A stretch of 39,031 bases of DNA, from NCBI RefSeq assembly GCF_016888125.1, contig NZ_JACSWA010000583.1, positions 1 to 39,031 of the forward strand, given 5' to 3'. Position 1 is the first letter of the stretch, and each line of letters starts with the position of its first letter. This stretch comes from Spirulina sp. CCY15215. Its GTDB lineage: Bacteria; Cyanobacteriota; Cyanobacteriia; Cyanobacteriales; Spirulinaceae. Below the pieces are notes generated by a model. That model was not told where the DNA came from and made no database searches. It was given only the letters and a program-made list of their open reading frames with translations. The position numbers and the translations under genes were made by a program. This document shows, one piece after another, positions 26,943 through 36,700 of this stretch.

Positions 26943-28478
26943 TCAATGACCTGCCATGCGATGACCAATAGTAGCGATATCCGCGTCGGCGATCGCGCTC
27001 TCATAGACCAATTTTCCTTCACTCATCACCAAAAGGCGATCGGCTAGAATCAAGAGTTCATCAAGGTCTTCACTGACCAAAAGAATCGCCACACCGCGAT
27101 TGCGAGCCGCTAAAATTTGGCTGTGAATGTATTCTACCGCCGAAAAATCTAGACCAAAACAAGGATTTGAGACAATTAATAGCTGAATCGTCTCAGAAGA
27201 CAATTCCCGCGCCAGCACCGTCCGTTGTACATTTCCCCCCGAAAGATTGCCCACTGGCGTTTGTGCCGAAGGAGTGCGAATAGAAAAGGTTTCAATCAAG
27301 GCTCGAGCCATTTGCCGAATCACATTGAGAAATAAGAATCCTCGTTTAGACTGGGGAGGGCGATCGAAGGTTCGCAAAGCCAAATTTTCTGCAACACTCA
27401 TGTGAGGAACGCAGGCATTTTGTAAAGGTTCCTCCGGCAGGACATAAACCTGATGCTTCGTCATTTCCTTGCGCGTCGGCTGATAGGGTTGACCATTGAC
27501 GCAAACTTGTCCGGTAGTAGGCGATCGCTGCCCGCACAACACCTCCACCAATTCCTTTTGACCATTCCCCGAAACCCCCGCAATACCGACAATTTCCCCC
27601 TTATTCACCGTCAGATTAATCCGCTCCAGGGCAGGCAACCCATTATCCTTATCCGCCCCCAATTCTCGTAACTCTAAAACCGGAGCAGGATTCTCCAAAG
27701 TGGTTTTGGCAACGCTTTTCACCTCTCGCGCCTCCCCCAACATCATTGCTCCCATATCAGCAATGGTCAATTCCTTGACCAGTCCTTGTCCTGCCAGTTT
27801 ACCCTTGCGTAAAACCGTAACTTCATCAGCGAAAGCCGTCACCTCTCGAAACTTATGGGAAATCATCAGTACGCTCAGTTTCCCTTTTGTGACTTCCTCT
27901 CGCAAAAGTCCCAACACCTCGTCCGCTTCATCGGGAGTTAATACCGAGGTGGGTTCATCCAAAATTAAAATACGGCTTTTTAGATAGAGTTGCTTGAGGA
28001 TTTCCAGTTTTTGCTTCTCTCCTGCGGCCAATTCCCCCACAGGTCGCTCTAAAGGCAGGTGAAACGGCGCTGTATCCATAAAAGCACCGAGTTGCTCCCT
28101 CTCCTGCTGCCAATTAATCAAAGGGGAACCTTCAAAGCGAGATAAAACCAAATTTTCCGCTACGGTCATGGCTGGAACCGAGGTAAAATGCTGATAAACC
28201 ATACCAATACCCAGTTGATGCGCCGCCGCCGGATTTTTGATGCCGCGAGATTGTTTCCCTACGCACACATCCCCCGAGGTGGGCTGATAGAAGCCCATGA
28301 CGCATTTGACGAGGGTACTTTTCCCCGCGCCATTTTCCCCGAGAAGGGCATGGAAACTGCCTGGTTTGAGATGCAAAGAGACTTTATCTAGGGCGACCAA
28401 AGTGCCAAAGTGCTTGCTCAGATTAATCGCTTCTAGGTCTGGGGGTAAAGGTTTCTCGATAACGGAAGAGGATGACAT
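26943..28478 (-). CDS. BMP-type ABC transporter double ATPase
   Basis: A 511-residue ATPase with two fused nucleotide-binding domains, as in the sugar/nucleoside (RbsA, NupA-like) importers. Domain 1 has Walker A GENGAGKST, a modified signature (ELAAGEKQKLEIL) and Walker B ILILDEPTSVL. Domain 2 has a degenerate Walker A (GVSGNGQKE), a good signature (LSGGNVQRTVLAREL) and an altered Walker B ending SNPCFGLD in place of the usual Glu, so site two is probably weak or inactive, as is common in this family. GGAG lies 8 bases before the start. It lies between the two hydrolase genes in the operon and must energise the two permeases upstream. Confidence 0.94.
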   Translation of the reverse strand: MSSSSVIEKPLPPDLEAINLSKHFGTLVALDKVSLHLKPGSFHALLGENGAGKSTLVKCVMGFYQPTSGDVCVGKQSRGIKNPAAAHQLGIGMVYQHFTSVPAMTVAENLVLSRFEGSPLINWQQEREQLGAFMDTAPFHLPLERPVGELAAGEKQKLEILKQLYLKSRILILDEPTSVLTPDEADEVLGLLREEVTKGKLSVLMISHKFREVTAFADEVTVLRKGKLAGQGLVKELTIADMGAMMLGEAREVKSVAKTTLENPAPVLELRELGADKDNGLPALERINLTVNKGEIVGIAGVSGNGQKELVEVLCGQRSPTTGQVCVNGQPYQPTRKEMTKHQVYVLPEEPLQNACVPHMSVAENLALRTFDRPPQSKRGFLFLNVIRQMARALIETFSIRTPSAQTPVGNLSGGNVQRTVLARELSSETIQLLIVSNPCFGLDFSAVEYIHSQILAARNRGVAILLVSEDLDELLILADRLLVMSEGKLVYESAIADADIATIGHRMAGH

Positions 28479-28509
28479 CGGGGTTACTCCAAAGCAAGGG
28501 ATCGAGGGT

Positions 28510-29205
28510 CTATAAATCGGGAAATGTGGCTATGACTTCTAGCAAGGCGGTGGAGGTGGCGACGCTGCCAAAAACCCCCCCCTGCATTTTAATCATTTGT
28601 AGTGCTGCGAGGTGGTTATTATAGTCCGTTGCCGCAGTACAATCGGAAAGCATCAGGCATTCATAGCCGCGATCGTTGGCATCCCGCATGGTGGTATGGA
28701 CGCAAACATCGGTAGTAATGCCCGTGAGGATAATGTTTTCGATGCCCTTGGTTTTCAGCAACAAATCTAAATCTGTGGCGTAAAAAGAGCCTTTCCCTGG
28801 TTTATCAATGATGGCTTCCCCTGAAATAGGTGCCAATTCGGGAATAATCTCCCAGCCTGGTTCCCCTCGTACCAAAATGCGACCGCAGGGACCCGGATCG
28901 CCAATTCCCGCTCCAATTTGCCGCGATCGCCATTGCTTGTTGGCGGGTAGGTCTGCTAAATCTGGCCGATGCCCTTCGCGGGTGTGCATGACGTGAAAGC
29001 CCTTAGATCGTGCCATCGAGAGTACCTTGCCGATCGGCTCAATTGGTGCGCGGGTTAGGGAAAGATCGTAACCCATGCGATCGACATAGCCTCCGATACC
29101 GCAAAAGTCGGTCTGCATATCGATAATCAGCAGTACAGTATTTTCGGGTTGCAAATCCCCATTGTAAGGATAGGGATAGGGGTCGGCGGTGACAAATTGT
29201 TCCAT
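28510..29205 (-). CDS. biuH: Biuret hydrolase-like cysteine hydrolase
   Basis: An isochorismatase-superfamily amidohydrolase of 231 residues that strongly resembles biuret hydrolase BiuH, which converts biuret to allophanate and ammonia. The catalytic residues are Asp29 (LIIDMQTDF), Lys135 (IDKPGKGSF) and Cys168 ([11 protein letters not shown]). Compared with the triad I recall for the Rhizobium leguminosarum enzyme (Asp36, Lys142, Cys175), all three are shifted by exactly seven, which supports close homology without internal gaps. Other BiuH-like stretches are the N-terminal [23 protein letters not shown], and [15 protein letters not shown] use the ATG at 29203-29205, with GGAG 10 bases upstream, instead of 29244. 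It sits between permease 2 (22-bp gap) and the ATPase (31-bp gap). Confidence 0.82.
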   Translation of the reverse strand: MEQFVTADPYPYPYNGDLQPENTVLLIIDMQTDFCGIGGYVDRMGYDLSLTRAPIEPIGKVLSMARSKGFHVMHTREGHRPDLADLPANKQWRSRQIGAGIGDPGPCGRILVRGEPGWEIIPELAPISGEAIIDKPGKGSFYATDLDLLLKTKGIENIILTGITTDVCVHTTMRDANDRGYECLMLSDCTAATDYNNHLAALQMIKMQGGVFGSVATSTALLEVIATFPDL

Positions 29206-29227
29206 AATATAAGTTCTCCAAGTTTTA

Positions 29228-30163
29228 CTATAATCGCGATTCATTTGTCCGTCCTAAAGCGCCTGGAACTCCCGTTAAGGTGCGTTTAGGGGAACAAGTG
29301 ATAATCATGATTAGCAAGGTTAAGATATAAGGTGAGGCATTAAAGAGGTAATAGTAGGAATCTATGCCCACAGACTGTAACGCGGGACCGATCGCCTGGG
29401 CTCCCCCGAATAAAAGGGAGGCATACAAGCATTGCATCGGTCTCCATTTGGCAAAAATCACCAGTGCTACCGCCATTAGCCCCTGACCGCTAGAAATGCG
29501 CTCACTCCAACTGCCAGGATAATAGAGAGATAAAGATGCACCGCCAATTCCGGACAGAAAGCTACCCGCCATAATGCTCAAAAGTCGAACTTTATAAATG
29601 GAAACCCCCATCGCACGGGCAGCATCGGGGCTATCTCCCACGGCACGGATGAGTAAACCCCAACGGGTGGAGCGGAAAAACCACTGCATGACTGGGGCGA
29701 TCGCCACCCCAATGAGAAATAAGGGGCTAATCTGTAAGGCTGCTTGCACGGGGGGACTCTGACTCCATGCCCCTAAATCTAAGGTGGGGAGTTGAGGTGC
29801 AGAAGGCTGGATAAAGGGTTTACCTAAGAAAAACGCTAAACCACTGCCAAAGATAATCATAGCAATGCCTACGGCGACATCGTTAACCCGAGGCTGTTGG
29901 GAGAGAAAGCCGTGGATGAAACCAAAGAGCAACCCCGCAACCCCAGCCGATAAAACCCCGAGCCAAGGCGAGCCTGTTAAATAGGAAATCCCATAAGCGC
30001 TCATGGCTCCCATAAGTAACGTTCCTTCGAGGCCGAGGTTAATTTTGCCACTTTTTTCTGTTAAACATTCCCCCAAACTCACAAAGAGAAAGGGGGCGCT
30101 ACCTCGCAAGGTTCCGGCGATAATGCCGAGGGGAACTCCCAACCAGCCTAGGGCTTCAGCCAT
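29228..30163 (-). CDS. BMP-type ABC transporter permease 2
   Basis: A 311-residue inner-membrane permease of the branched-chain/ribose (BPD_transp_2) fold, the second of a pair. About eight to nine hydrophobic helices are visible. Conserved stretches include [24 protein letters not shown] near the N-terminus, typical of the nucleoside-importer (NupQ/YufQ-like) branch, and [28 protein letters not shown] split over the EAA-like cytoplasmic loop. GAGGAG lies 9 bases before the ATG at 30161-30163, which fixes the start; an upstream extension to 30259 overlaps permease 1 and is rejected. It begins 31 bp after the stop of permease 1. Confidence 0.93.
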   Translation of the reverse strand: MAEALGWLGVPLGIIAGTLRGSAPFLFVSLGECLTEKSGKINLGLEGTLLMGAMSAYGISYLTGSPWLGVLSAGVAGLLFGFIHGFLSQQPRVNDVAVGIAMIIFGSGLAFFLGKPFIQPSAPQLPTLDLGAWSQSPPVQAALQISPLFLIGVAIAPVMQWFFRSTRWGLLIRAVGDSPDAARAMGVSIYKVRLLSIMAGSFLSGIGGASLSLYYPGSWSERISSGQGLMAVALVIFAKWRPMQCLYASLLFGGAQAIGPALQSVGIDSYYYLFNASPYILTLLIMIITCSPKRTLTGVPGALGRTNESRL

Positions 30164-30194
30164 GATTCGATACTCCTCATCATTTAATTTCCTG

Positions 30195-31265
30195 CTAAAC
30201 TTCCGAAGTTGCGATCGCCCGCTCTTTGAAAAAATCAAAGCGACCATAGAGAGAGTCACTATAGAGAATCGACAGAAAAACCAATCCCTGAAAGACTAAG
30301 GCCGTGGCATCGGGTAAGCCATGACTCCTCTGTAAAATCCCAGCACTGGCCAGAATCCCCCCTAACATAATCGAGACGAGAATGGCAGCGAGGGGATTTT
30401 GACGGGCTACAAAGGCAACGAGAACCCCACCATAGCCATAATTAGAGTTGAGAGATATATTGGCGCGACCGTGAACTGCTGCCACTTCTACCATCCCTGC
30501 AAGTCCCGCACAAGCACCGCCCAGAAAACAAATGGCAATAGTGAGTTTTCCCACGGGAAGTCCGGCAATTTTCGCGGCACGTAAGTTACCCCCAGCCATC
30601 CTTGCAGCAAAGCCAAAAGTTGTACGCTGGATTAAAATATAGGCCAGTATGCAGGCAATGATCCCGAAGAGCAAGCCGTAATGAACGCGCATCCCTGGTA
30701 GATTTCCCAGCATATTTACATCGGCGATCGGGTAGGAAGAGGGCTTATTGAGGGAACTGGGATCGCGCATGGGACCTTCTACCAATTGATTGAGTAAGGC
30801 GATCGCAATGTAATTCATTAACAAACTACTAATCGTCTCATTCACCGCTCGGTAATGGCGCAAAATGCCCACCAGCGCGATCCAAAGACCGCCGACGGCC
30901 ATTCCTCCCAAAGCCATGCCCAGTTGTACGATAATGGGCGCACCCCCTTGAATGGCTAATCCCACTGCAACGGCTCCGAGACCCCCCAAGACGATCGCCC
31001 CTTCGTTGCCAATAATCACCAGTCCCAGTCGTGCGGGCAGAATTGTACAAAGGGCGCTCAACATCAGGGGAGAAGCGCGAATCAGGGTATTTTGAAAGGC
31101 GCTCCAACTGCCAAAAGCTGCCCGATAAATCGAATAATAAACCCCAAAAGGATTGCCCCCAGCAAAAGCACAAAAGATACCAAAGGCGAACAAGGCTGCA
31201 AGAATTGCCCCAAGGGGAATACAGATAAATTCTAGCGTCTTGCGCCAGGATTGCATTTGCATCAT
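30195..31265 (-). CDS. BMP-type ABC transporter permease 1
   Basis: A 356-residue inner-membrane permease (BPD_transp_2 fold, YufP/NupP-like). The first helix is at about 14-36, and the usual family segments follow: LIRASPLMLSALCTILPARLGLVIIGNEGAIVLGG split over residues 62-95, then AVNETISSLLMNYIAIALLN, and the cytoplasmic GGNLRAAKIAGLPVGKL loop that contacts the ATPase. It begins 3 bp after the stop of the binding-protein gene, so the two are surely co-transcribed. It forms a heterodimer with permease 2. Confidence 0.93.
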   Translation of the reverse strand: MMQMQSWRKTLEFICIPLGAILAALFAFGIFCAFAGGNPFGVYYSIYRAAFGSWSAFQNTLIRASPLMLSALCTILPARLGLVIIGNEGAIVLGGLGAVAVGLAIQGGAPIIVQLGMALGGMAVGGLWIALVGILRHYRAVNETISSLLMNYIAIALLNQLVEGPMRDPSSLNKPSSYPIADVNMLGNLPGMRVHYGLLFGIIACILAYILIQRTTFGFAARMAGGNLRAAKIAGLPVGKLTIAICFLGGACAGLAGMVEVAAVHGRANISLNSNYGYGGVLVAFVARQNPLAAILVSIMLGGILASAGILQRSHGLPDATALVFQGLVFLSILYSDSLYGRFDFFKERAIATSEV

Positions 31266-31268
31266 GAC

Positions 31269-32462
31269 TTACCCCGCAACCTTGCCATCTACGCCATCCA
31301 CCAGCCAGTCCATTTGCTCTAATTCGATCGCCTTTTGGTCGTATTTCTTATCGGAGGGAATTTGCACTTTCCCCGTGTTGTCTTTGATTTCCCCTTGATA
31401 GATCGCCATCTCATTCGCTATGAGCTTCTCTTTGACTGCGTTGGCATCGGCCTGAACTTTCTCGCTGACCGCAGGACCATAGGCCGAGAGGGTACAGAAG
31501 CGATCGGAGAATCCTCCTCGCAGTAAATGAGGAATACCCCCATCCATCAAGGTTTTGCCCCCGAGAAGGTCTTTAGCATATTGAGTATAAACGCTCGACC
31601 AATCCCACTCGGCTCCCGTGAGATAACCTTTGGGGGCTAAGGGTGCTTGATCGGTGTGATAACCGGAACAGTAAATACCGCGTTTCTCTGCGGTTTCCAT
31701 AATCACTTTGGGACTATCTACATGACAGGTGACAACATCAATGCTTTGATCTGCCATACTATTTGTCGCTTCGGATTCTTTCACCGGGAGGGACCAATCA
31801 CCTGTAAAAATAACCTGCACGGTCGCTTTCGGGTTAACTGAGCGAGCGCCTAGGGTAAAACTGTTAATATTGCGAAGAACTTGAGGAATCGGTTTCGCAG
31901 CAATAAAGCCTAGCTTATCAGTTTTGGTGGTTTCACCGGCGACAATCCCCGCAATATATTGCGCTTCGTCAATGTAGCCAAAATAACTGCCCACGTTGGA
32001 GGGGTGAACCTTTTCATCATAGACGCTACCACAGTGGAAAAACTGCACTTCGGGAAACTCCTCCGCTAGTTGCAAAATGTGGGGATCGAAGTAGCCAAAG
32101 GAGGTGGGAAAGAGAATTTTTGCACCATCGAGTTCAATCATACTCCGCATGGTTTCCTGCACGGCGTTGGTTTCGGGAACATTCGCTTCCTCGACTATTT
32201 TAATGCCTGGAATTTTCGCCATTGCTGCCGCACCGATCGCATGACTCTGGTTATAACCGTAATCATCCTTGGGTCCGACGTAGATAAAGCCAACAACGAG
32301 GTCATCACCTCCTGTAGATGCAGCATCTTTTGCAGCATCATCTGCGGTATCTCCTGATGAGCTACACCCAGCAGCTAACCGAGCGACACCAAATGCTGTG
32401 GAGGCTAGTAAACCTCGCACGACTTGTCGTCGCGATAGGGATAAAAACGGTCTTTGATTCAT
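31269..32462 (-). CDS. BMP-family ABC transporter substrate-binding protein
   Basis: A 397-residue periplasmic binding protein of the BMP/PnrA family (PF02608), first gene of the operon. The N-terminus MNQRPFLSLSRRQVVRGLLA holds a twin-arginine motif, and LAAGCSSSG looks like a lipobox, so it is probably a Tat-exported lipoprotein. The domain starts at LVVGFIYVGPKDDYGYNQSHAIG and contains FPTSFGYFDPHILQLAEEFPEV and NVGSYFGYIDEAQYIAGIVAG (each in two lobes). Characterised family members bind purine nucleosides or other small solutes; the neighbouring hydrolases suggest an amide or ureide ligand here. GAGAGG lies about 10 bases before the ATG at 32460-32462, which I prefer to the frame start at 32495. 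Confidence 0.93.
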   Translation of the reverse strand: MNQRPFLSLSRRQVVRGLLASTAFGVARLAAGCSSSGDTADDAAKDAASTGGDDLVVGFIYVGPKDDYGYNQSHAIGAAAMAKIPGIKIVEEANVPETNAVQETMRSMIELDGAKILFPTSFGYFDPHILQLAEEFPEVQFFHCGSVYDEKVHPSNVGSYFGYIDEAQYIAGIVAGETTKTDKLGFIAAKPIPQVLRNINSFTLGARSVNPKATVQVIFTGDWSLPVKESEATNSMADQSIDVVTCHVDSPKVIMETAEKRGIYCSGYHTDQAPLAPKGYLTGAEWDWSSVYTQYAKDLLGGKTLMDGGIPHLLRGGFSDRFCTLSAYGPAVSEKVQADANAVKEKLIANEMAIYQGEIKDNTGKVQIPSDKKYDQKAIELEQMDWLVDGVDGKVAG

Positions 32463-32704
32463 GCCAATTTTCCTCTCAGAGATAGCAAACAGCATTCAAC
32501 ACTAACAAGAAGGGGGAGAAAAAAATGTGTAGCAAGTCACTTCTATAACAATCTTGATTTTATTCTGGACTGCCAATTTGGTATAGGATTGACGAGATTC
32601 ACCCGAAAATGAGATTCTCAGGCTACGCGATCGCAGATCGATACATTTAAAACTCAATCTTTAATCGAGGTTTAACGAAATAGTTCATCCAAGAATAAAA
32701 AGTA

Positions 32705-33697
32705 TTAATGTGTTTGAAGCCAATTAAGTAAATCTTCAGAAGTGGTAAATTCCCAGATTGTATCCCCCAGAGATTCTAATTGTTCAGAATTCAAACTTTC
32801 AATTAAATTTAGAGTTTCTAGATTTAATTCTCCAAAACGTCGCTGAAGTTGCCGTAACAATAAACTCCTTTCTCCTTCTAGCCTTCCTTCTAGCCTTCCT
32901 TCTAGCCTTCCTTCTAGCCTTCCTTCTAGCCTTCCTTCTTCTAAACCCTCTTCTCGACCTTCTTCTCGACCTTCTTCTCGACCTTCTCTTTTCGCAAAAA
33001 TCATTTCTCCTTGTCGATCTCGCAAGAACATTTCCTGTTTGTCTAATTTGTCTAGTTCTTCTACTGTCAAACTAGCTTGGTTGGCAATATTTAAGGCTTT
33101 ATCAATCTGGGGGATTTTTTTCATATTGTCGGGAACGATTTCCAAATTAGGTGCTTCCTTGATAAAGTAAATCCATTTATCGGCAATTGTTTCTAATTCA
33201 TCTAGCTTTTTCTTGAATTTTGGTAGTTCAACAAAAACCAGTTTTAATTCTTTTTCCTGATAAGAAATTTTTTCAGTTTCCTCTTTAAAATGAAAACGAG
33301 TAATGACTTTCTGAGTATCTGCAAAAAGTTTAAAATCGGTAATGGTTAAGGCAATTACAGGATTGAGAAAAGAATAGCCTTGACCAGACTTGAGTTGATT
33401 GGTATAAGTTTTACACAAATTATAAACTACCCGTTTTTCAAAAGCCTCCACATTCCAAACCTGCATTTCAATAATCACGGTAATGCCATCGGCTAGTATT
33501 GCTTTGACATCTAGATAACTATCCTTGAGATCGACAGTATTTCCCGCATTATAGGGATCGATAATTTCTAAATCTTGGATGATATTACGATCGCCATAAA
33601 TCATAGAATTCAGAAAAGAGATGAGAATATCTTTATTTCCATCTGAGCCAAAGATTTTTTTAAAAGCAAAGTCGGTTTTAGGGCTAATAAATCTCAT
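32705..33697 (-). CDS. Rpn/PD-(D/E)XK nuclease-family protein with DUF4351 tail
   Basis: A 330-residue protein of the group annotated as Rpn-family recombination-promoting nuclease or PD-(D/E)XK transposase-like, abundant in cyanobacteria. The N-terminus FISPKTDFAFKKIFG is diagnostic, and the nuclease core residues are in SYLDVKAILADG and VIIEMQVWN. After the core comes a Gly/Glu/Arg repeat region (three REEG and five RLEG-type units, about residues 238-273), then a C-terminal DUF4351 domain (LLRQLQRRFGELNLETL to EDLLNWL). Members of this type are seldom true transposases; no inverted repeats flank the gene. It lies 27 bp downstream of the cyclase gene on the same strand and may be co-transcribed with it. 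Confidence 0.88.
   Translation of the reverse strand: MRFISPKTDFAFKKIFGSDGNKDILISFLNSMIYGDRNIIQDLEIIDPYNAGNTVDLKDSYLDVKAILADGITVIIEMQVWNVEAFEKRVVYNLCKTYTNQLKSGQGYSFLNPVIALTITDFKLFADTQKVITRFHFKEETEKISYQEKELKLVFVELPKFKKKLDELETIADKWIYFIKEAPNLEIVPDNMKKIPQIDKALNIANQASLTVEELDKLDKQEMFLRDRQGEMIFAKREGREEGREEGREEGLEEGRLEGRLEGRLEGRLEGRLEGERSLLLRQLQRRFGELNLETLNLIESLNSEQLESLGDTIWEFTTSEDLLNWLQTH
32881..32985. repeat. Two in-frame 12-bp repeat arrays in the Rpn-like gene
   Basis: Five copies of gccttccttcta (32881-32940, the last altered) encode the RLEG units on the minus strand, and three copies of cttctcgacctt (32950-32985) encode the REEG units. Both have a 12-bp period, so copy-number change alters the linker by four residues without a frameshift. 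Confidence 0.92.
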
Positions 33698-33724
33698 AAT
33701 CCAAAATAATAAATTAACAAAGTA

Positions 33725-36700
33725 CTAAGTATTGATAAAATAAGTTAACACATCATGTTCAATTCCTTTTAATTTGAGAAACTTAAATTTCTCCTTTTCT
33801 TCTGGTGATAAATAATCGGCAACGGTTGCCGATACTAAAATTTTACTCGGTGTTGCGGCTTCTTGAAGGCGAGAGGCAATATTTACCGAAGGCCCGATCG
33901 CAGTATAGTCGGAACGGTGTTGGCTGCCAAACATTCCCACCACAGCTTTACCTTGATGAATACCGCAGCGAAACTGCACCGGGGGGACATTATTAACCCC
34001 AATAATACCCTGTTTCCTCCAGCGATCGTTTAAGTCATCTAAGACCCGATACATCTTCTTAGCAGTCTCGATCGATCGCCGCACCTGTTCTTCCGGGGAA
34101 AAGTCTTGGGGGGCTCCAAAAAGCGCAATAATCGCATCCCCCATAAACTTATCCACCGTGCCGCCATACTCAAAAACTACCTCTGTCATCACTTGAAGAT
34201 ATTCATTTAAAACTCGCGCAATTCCCTGGGATTGTAATTGATTTGACAACTGTGTAAAACCGACGATATCGCTAAATAAAATCGTCACCAAACGCGGTTC
34301 TGGCTCCAATCCTAACGTCATTTCCCCTCGTGCCGCTTTCTGAACCATTTCCGGGGGTAAAAAGCGCTGTAAGACGGCTTCTGTCAGATAAGTGTTTAAG
34401 TTCTTAACTCGCTCCTCATTGGCCTTTAATGAGAGTAAATTGCGGGTGCTGGCGAGTAATTCGCGATCGTTAAAGGGTTTCGCTAAATAGGCATCTGCGC
34501 CTTGTTCCGTTCCTTGGAGGCGACTGCCTTCATCGGCTTTGGCGGTGAGGAGAATAATCGGCGTACCTCGTAATTCCTCATTATTTCGTACCATCTTCAC
34601 CAAATCCAACCCCGAGACCTTGGGCATCATGACATCACTGACAATCAACTGAGGGCGCTTTTCTTCCGTCATGCGATAGCCTTCCGCGCCATTGCGTGCC
34701 GTACAAACACGATAACCTGCCGATCGCAAAACCGAGGAAACGTAGCTGCGTAAATCTGGGTTGTCATCTACCACTAAAACCAGGCGATCGCTGGGTTGAA
34801 AATCTAAATTAGGATTATTAGTATATTCAGGGATATTGAGAGGGGCGATCGCTTCAATTTCTCGCGTTTCTTCTGCCTCGAGCAACTCCGCCTCCAAATC
34901 CGCCAACTCCACCGCCGATCGCGCCGCCTGCATTTCCAAAGGCAGATCGATAACCAAATCGGAAGTTAAATGACTCGTCCCTTCATAAAGTAAAACTGTA
35001 AAAGTCGTCCCCGCTATTTCTCCTTCTCGTTCTTCTCCCAGCTTCACCGAACTCACCGAAACCTCTCCCCCATGTAATTCGACAATTTCCTTAACCAGCG
35101 CTAAACCCAAACCCGTTCCTTCATAAGAACGATTCACCGATCCCTCTGCCTGTCGGAAGCGCTCGAATAAATAAGCAATTTGAGAAGGAGAAATGCCAAT
35201 ACCCGTATCCCGTACTTGTAAGCAAACGCGCCCCTCTAAGGACTTGAGAGTTATCGTGATTTTTCCTCCCACGTCGGTAAATTTCATCGCATTAGAGAGA
35301 AGATTGTAGAGGACTTTATCAAATTTGTCCCCATCAAGATAAATCGTCTTAGTTGCCTCGAGTTGGGTTTCCAAATTCAAGCCCTTGCGCTGACAATAGG
35401 GGCGAAAAGTATCGACAATTTGCTCGGAAAATTCCGCCAAATTGCAGGGGCGAAAACTGGGCTGCATTCGTCCCGCATCCAAACGCTGTAGATCGAGGAG
35501 TTGATTGACCAAGCGCAGGAGTCGGCGGGAGTTTCGCAGGGCAATTTGAGCGCGATCGAAAGGTAAATCTTCATGGCGATCGATCGCCGATTCCAAGGGA
35601 CCGATCATCAAGGTTAACGGGGTGCGAAATTCGTGGGAAATATTTTGGAAAAACTCAGTTTTTTGCCGATCCGACTCCATCAGGCGTTCCGCTTGCTGGC
35701 GGGTTTGCTGGAAAAGCCTGGACTGTTGTACCGCGATCGCCGCTTGAGAAGCCACCGCTTGAGCCAGTTCGATATCAGCATGGGACCAGCGACGGGGTTT
35801 GCTGCTTTGTCGGAGGGTAATGCTGCCGATAATCTGCTCATCCACCAGTAAAGGCACCACTAATAAAGCACGAGCGGGCGATCGCAAGGGCAAATCGACC
35901 CCTTTAATCTCCTCAACGTTCTCGTCCTCCATATCCATCACCACCACGGGTTCTCGCGTTTTTAACAACTCTTGCAAAACGGGATTCCCCGAAATCAGAA
36001 CCACAGACTGAGGTAAAACAGAACGAGAGAGTTGTGAACGATCGCTCTCTATTGCCCGTTTCCCGTTGCCTTTGGCCTCTTGTCCCATGACTGATAACGC
36101 TGGATCTGCTTCCGTTTCAACCCAGGCCGAAGCGCGATCGTATAAACCCACGCATTTGACAAATTCATCCTCTTCCGTCCAGAGGGACAGCGCACAGCCA
36201 TCCACCTCCAGGGTGCTTCCCAATTGTTGAGTGACAGCCATGAAAATTTCTTGAGGATCCAGGGAAGAACGAATACCCGAGGCGATCGTATTTACCAATG
36301 CCTCTCGCTTGGCCAAAGACTGAACCCGCTCGTAAGAACGAGCTTGAGAAATGGCTAAAGCAGCTTGATCGGCAACCATTACCGCCAATTGAATTTCATC
36401 ATCTTCCCAAAAATGCAATTCCCGACAGCGATGGAGAGCCATGACCGCCGTTAAACTTCCCTGACTAATAAGCGGAATAATTAATGTCGAACGAATATCA
36501 GCCATTTGAAAGGCTTTAAAACGCTGAAGAATTTCTGGGCTATCTCCTTGCAGAAACTCACAAGTTTCAGTGTCATTGATAATTTGCACTTCTTGTGTTT
36601 CCCAGATCGTCAGATCGAGGGCTGCATTATCAATCCCTGAAAGAATTTCGCTGTCTGTGGGATTAGATTTCTTTTCATAGGCAAAAGAACCCTCGATCGC

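Noticed and set aside
30164-30259. Upstream extension of permease 2
   Set aside because: It overlaps the permease 1 gene, while the ATG at 30163 has a strong GAGGAG ribosome binding site.
32463-32704. NtcA site (GTA-N8-TAC) upstream of the transporter-hydrolase operon
   Set aside because: Nitrogen control was expected, but no perfect or near-perfect site was found in this spacer by eye.
32705-33697. Active transposon around the Rpn/PD-(D/E)XK gene
   Set aside because: No terminal inverted repeats or target duplications flank it; the family name is misleading.
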